The notes under the pieces were generated by a model. That model saw only the letters and a program-made list of their open reading frames with translations. It searched no databases and was not told the DNA's origin. A stretch of 64,000 nt of DNA from Acidobacteriota bacterium (GTDB lineage Bacteria; Acidobacteriota; Terriglobia; Terriglobales; SCQP01): positions 124,001-188,000 of the forward strand of contig DAHVCP010000010.1 in the NCBI GenBank assembly GCA_027314025.1, read 5' to 3'. Made by a program: the position numbers and the translations under genes. Every line of letters starts with the position of its first letter. Position 1 is the first letter of the stretch. Shown in pieces: positions 48,288 through 57,075 of this stretch.

Positions 48288-48965
48288 ATGTCGGCGCTCG
48301 CCTCCGCTTGGACGTTGGGTATACCCGTGGCGAATTCCCCGGCCGATCCGGCAATTGGGACTTCCCGGCCCGCGGTCGGCGTGGCGGCTGAAGATCCCGA
48401 TGGTCCGCTGGTCCGGCAAATTCAGTCCGGGGACGGGGCGGCATTCGAAGCGCTCTATGCCCGTTACCAAGGCGCGATTTCCCGCCTGGTAGCCAACATG
48501 ATCCGCCACCCGGAAGCGGTGCCGGACTTGGTGCAGGAGATTTTCGCCAAGGCCTACCTTGCGCTCGGTTCCTTCACGCCAGGCATGCCGTTCCGGCCCT
48601 GGCTATACCGGCTGGCGAGCAATCATACGATTGACTACCTGCGCCGGCAGCGGCGGCAACCGCGGGCGGCGGATCCGCCGGCGGCGCTGGACGGGGGCGA
48701 GGCGCGCGAGTGGGATCTGCCGGACACCTCCCACGCCAATGCCCTGGAGCGGCTGGTTTCCCGCGATCTGGCGGGCAAGCTGCTCGCTAGCCTCAGGCCG
48801 CGCGACCGGCAACTGTTGGTCATGCAAGACTTGCAGGATCTATCCTTGGAGGAGATTTCCGCCGCCACCGGCCTGGGCTTGTCGGCGGTGAAGGTCGGGC
48901 TGTTCCGCGCCCGCAAGCGGATGTTGGCCAGTTATCAACGGCTGGCGAAGAGGAGGCTGTCATGA
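48288..48965 (+). CDS. ECF-type RNA polymerase sigma factor
   Basis: About 225 residues. Sigma region 2 is FEALYARYQGAISRLVANMIRHPEAVPDLVQEIFAKAYLALGSF with PFRPWLYRLASNHTIDYLRRQRR; region 4 is LRPRDRQLLVMQDLQDLSLEEISAATGLGLSAVKVGLFRARKRML. The start is uncertain: ATG 48288 is used, but TTG 48258 and GTG 48327 are also in frame. A 10-bp palindrome GGGTATACCC (48317-48326) precedes the GTG. The gene overlaps the zinc-type anti-sigma gene (ATGA), so the pair acts as a unit, probably for envelope or metal stress given the CpxP-like gene next. Confidence 0.9.
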   Translation: MSALASAWTLGIPVANSPADPAIGTSRPAVGVAAEDPDGPLVRQIQSGDGAAFEALYARYQGAISRLVANMIRHPEAVPDLVQEIFAKAYLALGSFTPGMPFRPWLYRLASNHTIDYLRRQRRQPRAADPPAALDGGEAREWDLPDTSHANALERLVSRDLAGKLLASLRPRDRQLLVMQDLQDLSLEEISAATGLGLSAVKVGLFRARKRMLASYQRLAKRRLS

Positions 48966-49429
48966 ATTGCCGCACCTGCCGAACGCATTTGGATATGGCC
49001 GCGGGGCGGGACGGCGCGCCGGACGAGGCGGTGGCGCACCTGCGCAACTGCCACAAATGCCAGGAATACGCCGCCTTGCGCGATTGGGCGCGCGGGGTCG
49101 TGCAAGCCGGCGCCGTGGCGGTTCCGGAAGCGCCGCCGATGGCGGCGGTATGGGCGGCGATTCGCCGCCAATCCAGCGCCGCTTGGGACGGCTCCTTGAG
49201 CATGGGGCTGCGGCGGCTGGCGCCGTATCTGGCCTCCATCACGGTTCTGCTGTTGCTGGCCGGCTCGATGGCGCTGAGCGGAACCGGCGGAGCCGTGACC
49301 GCGGCGCCGGCGGCGAGCATGCCCTCGGCGCAAAGCCTTTTGGCGCCATCGGCGACCGTGGCCCAGTCCATGCCGGTGAACTTCGCCGCGCAACGCCCGA
49401 CGGATTGGCTAGGGGTGGGCAATCACTAG
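48962..49429 (+). CDS. zinc-finger type anti-sigma factor
   Basis: 155 residues. The N-terminal cytoplasmic part has the ZAS motif HLRNCHKC (HxxxCxxC) with an upstream CRTCRTH, as in RsrA/ChrR-like anti-sigma factors that release the sigma factor on redox or envelope stress. One membrane helix (~93-110, LASITVLLLLAGSMALSG) is followed by a Ser/Ala-rich outer part. Overlaps the sigma gene by 4 bp. Identity rests on the motif, the topology and the pairing. Confidence 0.85.
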   Translation: MNCRTCRTHLDMAAGRDGAPDEAVAHLRNCHKCQEYAALRDWARGVVQAGAVAVPEAPPMAAVWAAIRRQSSAAWDGSLSMGLRRLAPYLASITVLLLLAGSMALSGTGGAVTAAPAASMPSAQSLLAPSATVAQSMPVNFAAQRPTDWLGVGNH

Positions 49430-49441
49430 CCGCAGGCATCC

Positions 49442-49963
49442 ATGTCCACTATCCCTACCCAACCGCCCGTGGCTCCGCCGGCGCCGACCGGGGGTGGAAT
49501 CACCCGCCGTGGCGCGCTGATCTTAATCGGCGTCTTCGTGCTGGGCTTGATCGCCGGCGGGGGCGGAGGCCTTTGGCTGGCGCCGCACATGCACCGCCGC
49601 CTCTCCCGCCAGGACCGCTACGTGCGCCACATGACGCGGCTCTTGCATTTGACCCCGTCGCAAGCGACCCAGTTCCGGGCGATCGTGGTGGACATGCGGC
49701 AGCATTGGAACCAGATTCACCGCCAACTACAGCCGCAGTACGACGCGCTGTTCAACCAGGAGTTGCGGGACTTCGCGCCCATTCGGGCGCAGGAGCGGGA
49801 GCGCGTTCGGGCCATGTTGAACCCGCGGCAGCGGACGGAGTTCAACGCCTGGGTGGCGCAGTGGGACCAGCGCCACGAGCGGCTGGTGCATCCGCGCCCC
49901 TCGCACCCGGAGGCGCAAACGCCAGCTGCCCATCCCGCCGCGTCTGCGCACCCGCGACGGTAG
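49442..49963 (+). CDS. CpxP/Spy-like periplasmic sensor or chaperone, membrane-anchored
   Basis: 173 residues. A Pro-rich cytoplasmic start, one membrane helix (ALILIGVFVLGLIAGGGGGLWLA), then an all-helical domain with LHLTPSQATQFRAIVVDMRQH and MLNPRQRTEFNAWV, the LTxxQ-type motifs of the CpxP/Spy and heavy-metal-resistance (CnrX-like) family, and a His/Pro-rich tail that could bind metal. It starts 12 bp after the anti-sigma gene and is probably part of the same stress unit. Confidence 0.8.
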   Translation: MSTIPTQPPVAPPAPTGGGITRRGALILIGVFVLGLIAGGGGGLWLAPHMHRRLSRQDRYVRHMTRLLHLTPSQATQFRAIVVDMRQHWNQIHRQLQPQYDALFNQELRDFAPIRAQERERVRAMLNPRQRTEFNAWVAQWDQRHERLVHPRPSHPEAQTPAAHPAASAHPRR

Positions 49964-50140
49964 ACCTGGGCGGCAACAACTAGTCGGCGGGATGCAGCCC
50001 GTATACTATAAGACAGCCCGTGGACCTCGGCGTTCGCGGGCAAATTGAGAGTTGTCCGCGTCCTGGCGGTGGGCATCCCCCGATCCTGGCTTGGTTTTGG
50101 CCGCAGGGGAAGAGTCCTTCCCCGGGGCTGAACCCGCGCC

Positions 50141-52078
50141 ATGCTGAATTTCTTTCGCCGCAAGGACGCCGCCGCCCGCTACATGCTTGGCGGCATCCTG
50201 GTCATCATTTCCGTCGCCATGGTCCTGTTTCTGGTGCCCGGCCTTACCGGCGGCGGGGCCGTCGGCAGCAGCGGCCAGTCCTCCGCCGTGGCCACCGTGG
50301 ATGGACGGCAGATCACCACCACGGAACTGAACAGCGAGATCAGCCGCATCGAGCAGGCGGACCGCCTGCCCCCCGAGTATCTGCCCTACTACGGCCAGCA
50401 GATCCTCAACAGCCTGATCATGGAGAACGCGCTCGGCGACGAAGCTCTGCGCTACGGCCTGACCGCCAGCTCGAAGGACATTGCCCGCACCATCCGGGAG
50501 CAGCTTCCGCAGCTATTTCCCAACGGCCAGTTCGTCGGGGAAACCGAGTACGCGGACTTCATCCAGCAGGCGGAGCAGATGTCGGTTCCGCAGTTCGAGC
50601 AGCGGATGCGCACGCAGGTGCTGGTCAACAAGCTGCGCTACCTGGTCACGGACGGCATTCGCGTCACGCCCGCCGAGGTGCGGGCGGAGTTCCGCCGCAA
50701 CAACGACAAGGCGGTGTTTCTCTACGCCGTGCTGGATCCGTCGCATCTGGAATCGCAGGTCAAACCGACGGCGCAGCAATTGCAAGCGTTTTATCAAGCG
50801 CACCAGGCGACCTACCAATCGCCGGAGCGGCGGGGATTGGGGCTGGTGCTGGCCAACACGGCGCAATTCGCGGCCAAGATCCAGCCCACGGCGGCGCAGA
50901 TCCAGCAGTACTATCAAGCGCACCTGGCGCGGTACACGTTTCCGGAGCGCGTGCGCATCGCCCACATCCTGCTGAAGACCAGCGGCGACACGCCGGCACA
51001 GCTCAAGAAAGCCCGGGAGCTGGCGGCCGCAATCGAAACCCAGCTCCACTCCGGGGCGAAGTTCTCGGCCTTGGCGAAGAAGTACTCGCAGGACGACGCC
51101 ACCGCGTCGCAGGGCGGCGAGATCGGCTGGGTGACGCAGGGCCGGCTGTATCCCGCGGTGGAACAGGCCGCGTTCGCCCTGCCGGTGGGCCAGGTCAGCG
51201 GCGTGATCTCCACGCCCTATGGGCTGGAGATCGTGAAGGCCGAGGCGCACCAAGCGGCGCACGTCGAGCCGCTGGCGCAGGCGGCCGGCGAGATCAGCAA
51301 CAACATTCAGCAGTCCCAGGCGGCGCAACTGGCGCAGAAAGCGGTCAATCAGGCGCAAGCCGAGGCCGGTTCCCGGCCGCTGCCGAAGTTGGCGGCCGAA
51401 TATGGGCTGCAATATATTCCCATTCCGCCGGTGAGCAATACCGACCCCATCACCGGAATCGGCATCAATCCGGAGTTTGAAAGCGACGTCTTCGGCGCCA
51501 GCCTGCATGGCGTGACGCCGGTGGTGCAGGTGCCCGCGGGCTACGCCTTCGCGCAAATCACCGCCATCGAGCCGGCGACGACGCAACCCTTCCGCCAAGT
51601 GGGGCGCCAGGTGGAATCGGCGTATCGCAAGCAGGAAGCGGCAAAACTGGCCGCGAGCCAGGGCCAGGAGTTGGCCGCGGCGGCGAAAAAAGAGGGATTG
51701 CAAGCGGCGGCGGCCAAGATGCACATTGCGGTGAAAACCAGCCCGCCGCTGACGCGCGATGGCAGCCTGCCGGACGTCGGCGCGGTGCAGCCGCTGGCCG
51801 CGAGCCTGTTCCGGCTGAAGCCCGGCGAGGTCGGACCGCCGACCGCGGCACACGGGATGACGATCGTTTATCAATTGCAGGCCATCCAGCCGCCGGCGCC
51901 AGGAGCGTTCGCGCGGCAGCAGCAGGCGCTGGAGACTTCCCTGTTGCAGCAAAAGCAGAGCGCGGCGTTCGCGGCGTTCGAGGATCATTTGCGGGCCCGC
52001 ATGATCAAGAGCGGCAGAATCAAGATCAACACCGACGTGTTAAAGGCCACGCTCGGACAACTGGCCAACCAGAGTTAG
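50141..52078 (+). CDS. ppiD: PpiD/SurA-like periplasmic peptidyl-prolyl isomerase
   Basis: 645 residues. One N-terminal membrane helix (YMLGGILVIISVAMVLFLVPGL) anchors a periplasmic SurA_N/PpiD-type helical domain (~45-200), then a parvulin domain (~270-368; RIAHILLKTSGDTPAQLKKA, FSALAKKYSQDDATASQGGEIGWV, VISTPYGLEIVK) and a long C-terminal helical part. It helps fold exported proteins. TATACT at 50002-50007 may be the -10 of its promoter; the ~130-base leader contains a small stem GGGGAA-GAGTCC-TTCCCC about 20 bases before the ATG. asd follows after 22 bp. Confidence 0.92.
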   Translation: MLNFFRRKDAAARYMLGGILVIISVAMVLFLVPGLTGGGAVGSSGQSSAVATVDGRQITTTELNSEISRIEQADRLPPEYLPYYGQQILNSLIMENALGDEALRYGLTASSKDIARTIREQLPQLFPNGQFVGETEYADFIQQAEQMSVPQFEQRMRTQVLVNKLRYLVTDGIRVTPAEVRAEFRRNNDKAVFLYAVLDPSHLESQVKPTAQQLQAFYQAHQATYQSPERRGLGLVLANTAQFAAKIQPTAAQIQQYYQAHLARYTFPERVRIAHILLKTSGDTPAQLKKARELAAAIETQLHSGAKFSALAKKYSQDDATASQGGEIGWVTQGRLYPAVEQAAFALPVGQVSGVISTPYGLEIVKAEAHQAAHVEPLAQAAGEISNNIQQSQAAQLAQKAVNQAQAEAGSRPLPKLAAEYGLQYIPIPPVSNTDPITGIGINPEFESDVFGASLHGVTPVVQVPAGYAFAQITAIEPATTQPFRQVGRQVESAYRKQEAAKLAASQGQELAAAAKKEGLQAAAAKMHIAVKTSPPLTRDGSLPDVGAVQPLAASLFRLKPGEVGPPTAAHGMTIVYQLQAIQPPAPGAFARQQQALETSLLQQKQSAAFAAFEDHLRARMIKSGRIKINTDVLKATLGQLANQS

Positions 52079-52100
52079 GCGCGGGCGGCGCGATTCCTAA

Positions 52101-53153
52101 ATGCCACACGCGAAAACTCCCGTCGGAGTGCTGGGCGCGACCGGCGTGGTCGGCCAGCGGCTGCTGTCCCTGCTGGAGCATCACCCCTGGTTTGAGCCGG
52201 TATGGCTGGCGGCTTCCGACCGGTCGCGGGGCGCGATTTATGGCGAGGCGGTGCGGTGGCACCTCGCTTCGCCGCTGCCCGCGGCGGCGGCCGGCATGGA
52301 GCTGCAACCCGCCGCGCCGGAGGGCTGTCCCGCGCGCCTGGTCTTCTCCGCCCTGGATTCGGGGCCGGCCGCGGAATTGGAGCCGCGTTTCGCCGCCGCC
52401 GGACATCTCGTGATTTCCAACGCCAGCGCGCTGCGCATGCGCCCCGACGTACCGTTGCTGATTCCGGAGGTCAACCCGGAGCATTTGGCCCTGCTGCGCC
52501 AGCAGCGGGAGTACGTGCAGCGCGGCGGCGTGGTCACCAACCCGAACTGCTCGACGGTGGGACTGGCGATGGCGCTGGCGCCGCTGGAGCGGGCATTCGG
52601 CGTGGAGCAGGTCTTCGTCACCACGCTGCAGGCCATTAGCGGCGCCGGCTACCCGGGCGTGGCGTCACTGGACATCTTGGCCAATGTGGTGCCGTATATC
52701 GCGGGAGAGGAGGAGAAGCTGGAAACCGAGTCCGACAAGATCCTGGGCACGCTGCACGGCCAAAGCGGCATCGTTCCGGCCAACATCGCCATTTCCGCGC
52801 AGTGCAACCGGGTGCCGGTTCTGGAGGGGCATACCGAGGCGGTGGCGGTGAAATTGCGGCGCCATGCGCCGCTAGCCGAAGTGCGCGACGCGCTGGCGCG
52901 GTTCCGCGGCCGGCCCCAAGAGTTAAAGCTTCCGACCGCGCCCTCCTCGCCGTTGCGGATCGCCGGCGGCGCCGACCGGCCGCAACCGCGGCGGGACGTG
53001 GAGGCCGGCGGGGGCATGGCCGTGACCGTCGGGCGTTTGCGCCCCTGCCGCCTGCTGGACTACAAGTTCGTCGTGCTTTCGCACAATACGCTGCGCGGCG
53101 CCGCGGGCGCAGCCCTGCTGAACGCGGAGCTGATTCACGCCGAGGGCTGGTAA
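52101..53153 (+). CDS. asd: aspartate-semialdehyde dehydrogenase
   Basis: Reduces aspartyl phosphate to aspartate semialdehyde, the branch point to lysine/diaminopimelate, threonine and methionine. 350 residues. NADP site GVLGATGVVGQRLLSLL; catalytic Cys150 in TNPNCSTVG; HTEAVAVKL holds the conserved active-site His. TNPNCST together with the length and the QAISGAGYPGV motif places it in the archaeal/fungal-type Asd group rather than the E. coli type. The lysC start is 23 bp downstream, so the two are an operon supplying meso-DAP for MurE. Confidence 0.94.
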   Translation: MPHAKTPVGVLGATGVVGQRLLSLLEHHPWFEPVWLAASDRSRGAIYGEAVRWHLASPLPAAAAGMELQPAAPEGCPARLVFSALDSGPAAELEPRFAAAGHLVISNASALRMRPDVPLLIPEVNPEHLALLRQQREYVQRGGVVTNPNCSTVGLAMALAPLERAFGVEQVFVTTLQAISGAGYPGVASLDILANVVPYIAGEEEKLETESDKILGTLHGQSGIVPANIAISAQCNRVPVLEGHTEAVAVKLRRHAPLAEVRDALARFRGRPQELKLPTAPSSPLRIAGGADRPQPRRDVEAGGGMAVTVGRLRPCRLLDYKFVVLSHNTLRGAAGAALLNAELIHAEGW

Positions 53154-53176
53154 TACCGGCCGGGCTGGACATCCCC

Positions 53177-54580
53177 ATGTTGGTGATGAAATTCGGAGGG
53201 ACGTCGGTGCAGGACGCCGCGGCGCTGCGCCGCCTGGCGGCGATTGTCGCCGACCGGCGCCGGGAATCGCCCGTGGTGGTCGTGAGCGCCCTGGCCGGCG
53301 CCACCGACCGGCTGATCGAGCTGGCCACGCTGGCGCTGCACGGACAGGGGGATTTTGCCGCCGCCTCGCTGGCGGCGCTGCGCGAGCGCCACCTGCGCGT
53401 GCTGGCCGACCTGGGCGGCGGCGCGGGGCGGGAACGGGAGGAACTGACTGCGGCGTTCGCGGCGCTGGGCGAACTGCTGCGCGGCATCTCCGCCGTGGCG
53501 GAACTGACGCCCCGCACGCGCGACGCCGTGGTGGCCTACGGCGAACGGGTGTCGCCGATCCTGGCGCAGCACGCCCTGGCCGCCGCCGGCCTGCCGGCGA
53601 CGACGGCGGACGCGCGCCGCGTCATCATTACCGATGAGCGCTTCACCGCCGCGCTGCCGCTGGAGGCGGAGATCCAGCGCGCCGCGGCCGCCGAGCTGCA
53701 GCCGCTGCTGGCCGCGGGCTCGATTCCGGTGCTGGGCGGATTTATCGGCGCCACGCGGCGCGGCGTCGGCACCACGCTGGGCCGCGGCGGATCGGATTTT
53801 TCCGCCGCCATCCTGGGAGCGGCGCTGGGGGCGGAGCGAATCGAAATCTGGACCGATGTGGATGGGATGCTCACCGCCGATCCCCGCATCTGCCCGGCGG
53901 CCCGGCGCATTCAACGCATTAGCTTCGCGGAGGCGGCGGAGTCGGCGTATTTTGGCGCCAAGGTGCTGCACCCGGCCACGCTGCTTCCGGCGATGCGCAA
54001 GAACATTCCGGTCTGGGTGCTCAACGCGCGGAACTTTCACCCTGGCCCGCCGGATCCCGCCGTCACCGGCACGCTGATCACCGCCCGCCACGCCGACCGC
54101 GCCCAGCGGAGCACCGACCCCTGCGCGACGGTGGCCTGCATCTCCAGCAAGCGGAACGTGGCGGTGATTGACATCGTCTCGACGCGAATGCTGCTGGCGC
54201 ATGGATTCATGAAGGCGATCTTCGACGTGTTCGCCGGGCACCAATGTCCGGTGGACATGATCTCGACCTCCGAGGTCAGCGTCTCGCTGACGGTGGCCGA
54301 TACGGCGCAGCTGCCGGCCATCGCCGACGCGCTGGGGCGCTTCGCGGAGGTGCGCTACGAGGGGCGCAAGGCCATCATCTGCCTGGTCGGCGGCGGCATG
54401 CGCAACACACCGGGAGTGGCCGCGGCGGTATTCTCGGCATTAGGGGACATCAACATCCGCATGATCTCCCAAGGAGCTTCGGAGATGAATATCAGCCTGG
54501 TGATCGAGGACGACGACGTGCCGCGCGCGGTGGAGCGGTTGCACGCCCGATTTTTTCCGGCCGCCGCCGCCGCCGACTGA
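53177..54580 (+). CDS. lysC: aspartate kinase
   Basis: Phosphorylates aspartate, the first step of the aspartate pathway. 467 residues. Opening [13 protein letters not shown] is the family signature (KFGGTS); [55 protein letters not shown] and [13 protein letters not shown] follow. Two C-terminal ACT domains (~310-465) with [12 protein letters not shown] and [36 protein letters not shown] are the usual site of feedback control by lysine or threonine. Upstream in-frame sequence overlaps asd in another frame and is rejected. Confidence 0.95.
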   Translation: MLVMKFGGTSVQDAAALRRLAAIVADRRRESPVVVVSALAGATDRLIELATLALHGQGDFAAASLAALRERHLRVLADLGGGAGREREELTAAFAALGELLRGISAVAELTPRTRDAVVAYGERVSPILAQHALAAAGLPATTADARRVIITDERFTAALPLEAEIQRAAAAELQPLLAAGSIPVLGGFIGATRRGVGTTLGRGGSDFSAAILGAALGAERIEIWTDVDGMLTADPRICPAARRIQRISFAEAAESAYFGAKVLHPATLLPAMRKNIPVWVLNARNFHPGPPDPAVTGTLITARHADRAQRSTDPCATVACISSKRNVAVIDIVSTRMLLAHGFMKAIFDVFAGHQCPVDMISTSEVSVSLTVADTAQLPAIADALGRFAEVRYEGRKAIICLVGGGMRNTPGVAAAVFSALGDINIRMISQGASEMNISLVIEDDDVPRAVERLHARFFPAAAAAD

Positions 54581-54603
54581 TCGCTCCGCCTCCGGAGCCG
54601 CCG

Positions 54604-55995
54604 ATGCGCCGCCCCGCGAAATCCATCGCCGCCGCGCTGGCCCTGACCGTCGGCGTGACCGTGCTATTCCGGCTGGCGCTGCCGTCGCAGAACGCCATGA
54701 GCGTGGGTTTCGCCTATCTCTTGGTGGTGCTGGGCGTGGCCAGCGGCTGGGGCCTGTCGGCGGCGCTCGCGGCCAGCGTTGCCGCCACGGCGCAGCTCAA
54801 CTTCTTCTTCCTCCCGCCGGTAGGCAGCCTGACCATTCAGGACCCGCGGAACTGGGTGGCGCTGACGGTATTCCTAGCCACGGCAGTCGTGGCCAGCCGA
54901 CTATCCGCGACCGCTGAGCGGCGCGCGGCGGAAGCGGAGGCGCAGCGCAACGACGCCGCGCGGCTCTACGACCTGAGCCGGGCGATTCTGCTGGCCAACC
55001 CCAGCGAGGAAACGGCGGACCTGGAGCGGGCGCTGATTCACATCTTCGGCATGCGGGACGCGCGCATCGAGGTCGGCGGCGGGGCCCAAGCCGCCGCGCG
55101 TGGAGCGTTTAACATGCACTGGCGGCTGCGGGTGGGCCAACACGAGGTTGGAGCCCTGCACCTGGAGGGTCCGCCGTTGGGGGCCGAGACCGCCGAGGCC
55201 ATCGCCGGCATGGTGGCGATCGCCCTGGAAAGCGCGCAGTTGCGGGCCGAAACCACCCGCCTGTCGGCGCTGCGCGCGGGCGATGCGCTGAAATCGGCGT
55301 TGCTGGATTCCTTCACCCATGAGTTGCGCACGCCGCTGACTTCGGTGAAGGCCGCCGCCAGCGCCCTGCGCAGCCAGCCCGAAATGGCCGCCGAGGCGCG
55401 GCAGGAACTGGCGGCGGTGATGGAAGAAGAATCGGACCGGCTGGATGGCCTACTGGAAAACATGCTGGACATGGCGCGCATTGAAGGCGGCGGCCTGCAA
55501 ACGGAACGGCGCCCCCAGGCCGTCGAGCTGCTGATTCGCGAGAGCCTGGCGCGGCGGCCGTGTCCCACGCGACGCGTGGAGCTGGACTTGGCGCCGGACC
55601 TCCCGGCCGTGTTGGCCGATGGGCCGCTGACCGCCCGGGCTCTGGCCCAGTTGCTGGCCAATGCCGACGCCTATTCCCCACCGGCCGCGCCGGTTCGGAT
55701 CACCGCAAGACGCGAGGAGGCCGGCGTGCGGCTGGAGGTGCGCGACCTGGGAGCGGGGTTTCCAGCGGCGATGCTGGCGCATGCGTTTGAAAAATTTCAT
55801 CGCGCGCCGCTGGCCCGCCAGTTGCGACCCGAGGGGCTGGGAATGGGGTTGGCCATCGCCCGCGGCTTGATCGAGGCGCAGGGTGGCGCCATCGGCGCCG
55901 CCAATGCCAGCGAAGGCGGCGCTCGGGTCTGGTTCACCCTGCCCGCCGCCGTCCCGCATGCCGCGCAACCGGCGCCCAGGACCGCCGCATCATGA
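54604..55995 (+). CDS. kdpD: DUF4118-GAF sensor histidine kinase, KdpD C-terminal type
   Basis: 463 residues. Begins directly with the four-helix DUF4118 membrane domain of KdpD (~8-100; SVGFAYLLVVLGVASGWGLSAALAASVAAT, NFFFLPPVGSLTIQDPRNW), then a GAF-like region (~125-220), HisKA with phospho-acceptor His239 in DSFTHELRTPLTS, and an HATPase domain (LLANADAYSPP, DLGAGFP, GLGMGLAIARG). The large N-terminal KdpD and Usp domains of ordinary KdpD are missing. A protein made of exactly those parts starts at 62887, so the sensor seems split. Overlaps kdpE by 4 bp. Upstream in-frame extension overlaps lysC and is rejected. Confidence 0.9.
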   Translation: MRRPAKSIAAALALTVGVTVLFRLALPSQNAMSVGFAYLLVVLGVASGWGLSAALAASVAATAQLNFFFLPPVGSLTIQDPRNWVALTVFLATAVVASRLSATAERRAAEAEAQRNDAARLYDLSRAILLANPSEETADLERALIHIFGMRDARIEVGGGAQAAARGAFNMHWRLRVGQHEVGALHLEGPPLGAETAEAIAGMVAIALESAQLRAETTRLSALRAGDALKSALLDSFTHELRTPLTSVKAAASALRSQPEMAAEARQELAAVMEEESDRLDGLLENMLDMARIEGGGLQTERRPQAVELLIRESLARRPCPTRRVELDLAPDLPAVLADGPLTARALAQLLANADAYSPPAAPVRITARREEAGVRLEVRDLGAGFPAAMLAHAFEKFHRAPLARQLRPEGLGMGLAIARGLIEAQGGAIGAANASEGGARVWFTLPAAVPHAAQPAPRTAAS

Positions 55996-56675
55996 GCGCC
56001 GCCCGCATCCTGGCGGTGGACGATGCGCCCCAGATTCGCCGCGTTCTCAAAACCACCCTCGTCTCCGCCGGCTACGAAACGCTGACCGCGGCCACGGGCG
56101 CGGAAGCGCTCGAGCTGTTCACTCGCCACCACCCGGATTTGGTCATTTTGGATTTGGCGTTGCCGGATATTCCCGGCGTGGAAGTCTGCCGGCGGCTGCG
56201 CGGCAGCGCGGACACCCCCATCCTGATCCTGTCGGTGCGGGGCGCGGAAGCGGACAAGATCGAGGCCTTGGATGCGGGCGCGGATGACTATTTGACCAAG
56301 CCGTTCGGCGCCGGCGAATTGCTGGCCCGCATCCGTTCCTCGCTGCGCCGCTCCGTACCCGCCCTGGGCGCGCTGCTCGAAGCCGGGCCCATCCGCCTGG
56401 ACGTTGCCGCGCGCCGGGCGTGGAATGGCGCCGAGGAGCTGAAGCTCACGCCCAAGGAATTCGACCTGCTGCGCCAACTCGCCTCCCAGCCGGGCCGTGT
56501 GCTGACGCACCGCGCACTGCTGCAAGCGGTATGGGGGCCCGACTATGGCGAGCAGACCGAGTACCTGCGCGTCTTCGTCAACCAATTGCGCAAGAAAATC
56601 GAGTCTGATCCCAGCCGGCCGCAGTTGCTGCGCACCGAGCCGTGGGTTGGCTATCGCCTGCTTCCGCCCGAGTAG
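55992..56675 (+). CDS. kdpE: response regulator KdpE
   Basis: OmpR/PhoB-family regulator of potassium transport genes. 227 residues. Receiver domain with the acidic pair in ILAVDDAP, phospho-acceptor Asp in LVILDLALPD (~residue 53) and Lys in DYLTKPFGAGELLARI; winged-helix domain with KLTPKEFDLLRQLASQPGRVLTHRALLQAVWG and TEYLRVFVNQLRKKIE, sequence typical of KdpE. Overlaps the histidine kinase gene (ATGA). Candidate binding sites lie at 56818-56855 before kdpF. Confidence 0.95.
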   Translation: MSAARILAVDDAPQIRRVLKTTLVSAGYETLTAATGAEALELFTRHHPDLVILDLALPDIPGVEVCRRLRGSADTPILILSVRGAEADKIEALDAGADDYLTKPFGAGELLARIRSSLRRSVPALGALLEAGPIRLDVAARRAWNGAEELKLTPKEFDLLRQLASQPGRVLTHRALLQAVWGPDYGEQTEYLRVFVNQLRKKIESDPSRPQLLRTEPWVGYRLLPPE

Positions 56676-56694
56676 CACGACCGGCATTGTTTCC

Positions 56695-56790
56695 GCGGGC
56701 CCCGGCCCCGCCGCTGGTGGGGCGTCCCGCTCACGCGCCCGGCTGGGCCGGGAATCCCGTCCGGCCCGGCCCAGCCAGCGCGTCGCTGGG
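56695..56790 (+). repeat. repeat family 2, diverged copy 4
   Basis: Starts 19 bases after the kdpE stop. The first ~60 bases align with 31410-31470 and 34600-34660. The first hairpin is kept as GCCCCGCC-GCT-GGTGGGGC (56705-56723), where one change gives a G-U pair instead of G-C, so the stem is conserved although the loop and sequence differ. Confidence 0.65.
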
Positions 56791-56817
56791 CACCGCTCCG
56801 GGTCACCGCGGCCGGGT

Positions 56818-56855
56818 CTTTACACCACCTTTAGCTTCTCTTTACGACTTCCTAA
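56818..56855 (+). promoter_or_regulatory. candidate KdpE operator: CTTTA repeats at 11-bp spacing
   Basis: CTTTA occurs at 56818-56822, 56829-56833 and 56840-56844, exactly 11 bases apart, with a weaker fourth copy CCTAA at 56851-56855. PhoB/OmpR-family regulators bind direct repeats spaced 11 bp, and E. coli KdpE sites are T-rich, so this array about 45 bases before the first kdp reading frame is a strong candidate. It is the only T-rich patch in the local GC-rich DNA. Confidence 0.75.
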
Positions 56856-56898
56856 CGGCGCTTCTGGCACGCTGGGATGGTCGTCACGGAGGCAGCGC

Positions 56899-56982
56899 GT
56901 GCTGGATCTGCTATTCCTTGCCATCGGCGCCGGGCTGTTTTTGGCGGGCCGGGCGTATGTCCGCTTTTGCGAGTGGAGCTAA
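56899..56982 (+). CDS. 27-residue membrane peptide upstream of kdpF
   Basis: GTG start with GGAGG 6 bases upstream. The peptide is a single hydrophobic helix ending RFCEWS (LDLLFLAIGAGLFLAGRAYV). Short peptides of this shape, ending in a Cys/Asp/Arg-type tail, are often found just before kdpF in other bacteria, so it is probably real. Function unknown; it may assist the Kdp complex. kdpF starts 3 bases after its stop. Confidence 0.65.
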   Translation: MLDLLFLAIGAGLFLAGRAYVRFCEWS

Positions 56983-56985
56983 GCC

Positions 56986-57075
56986 ATGGGATTCGCCTAC
57001 GGATTGGCCGGGATCGTGGCGCTGGGCCTGTTCGTCTACCTCCTCTATGCCCTGCTCCGGCCGGAAAAGTTCTAA
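56986..57075 (+). CDS. kdpF: potassium-transporting ATPase subunit KdpF
   Basis: 29 residues: one membrane helix (GLAGIVALGLFVYLLYALL) ending in RPEKF, the typical KdpF tail. KdpF stabilises the KdpABC complex in the membrane. The stop is immediately followed by the kdpA ATG. Confidence 0.9.
   Translation: MGFAYGLAGIVALGLFVYLLYALLRPEKF

Noticed and set aside
52802-53176. Upstream extension of lysC
   Set aside because: It overlaps asd in another frame and is Arg/Ala-rich; KFGGTS directly follows the ATG at 53177.
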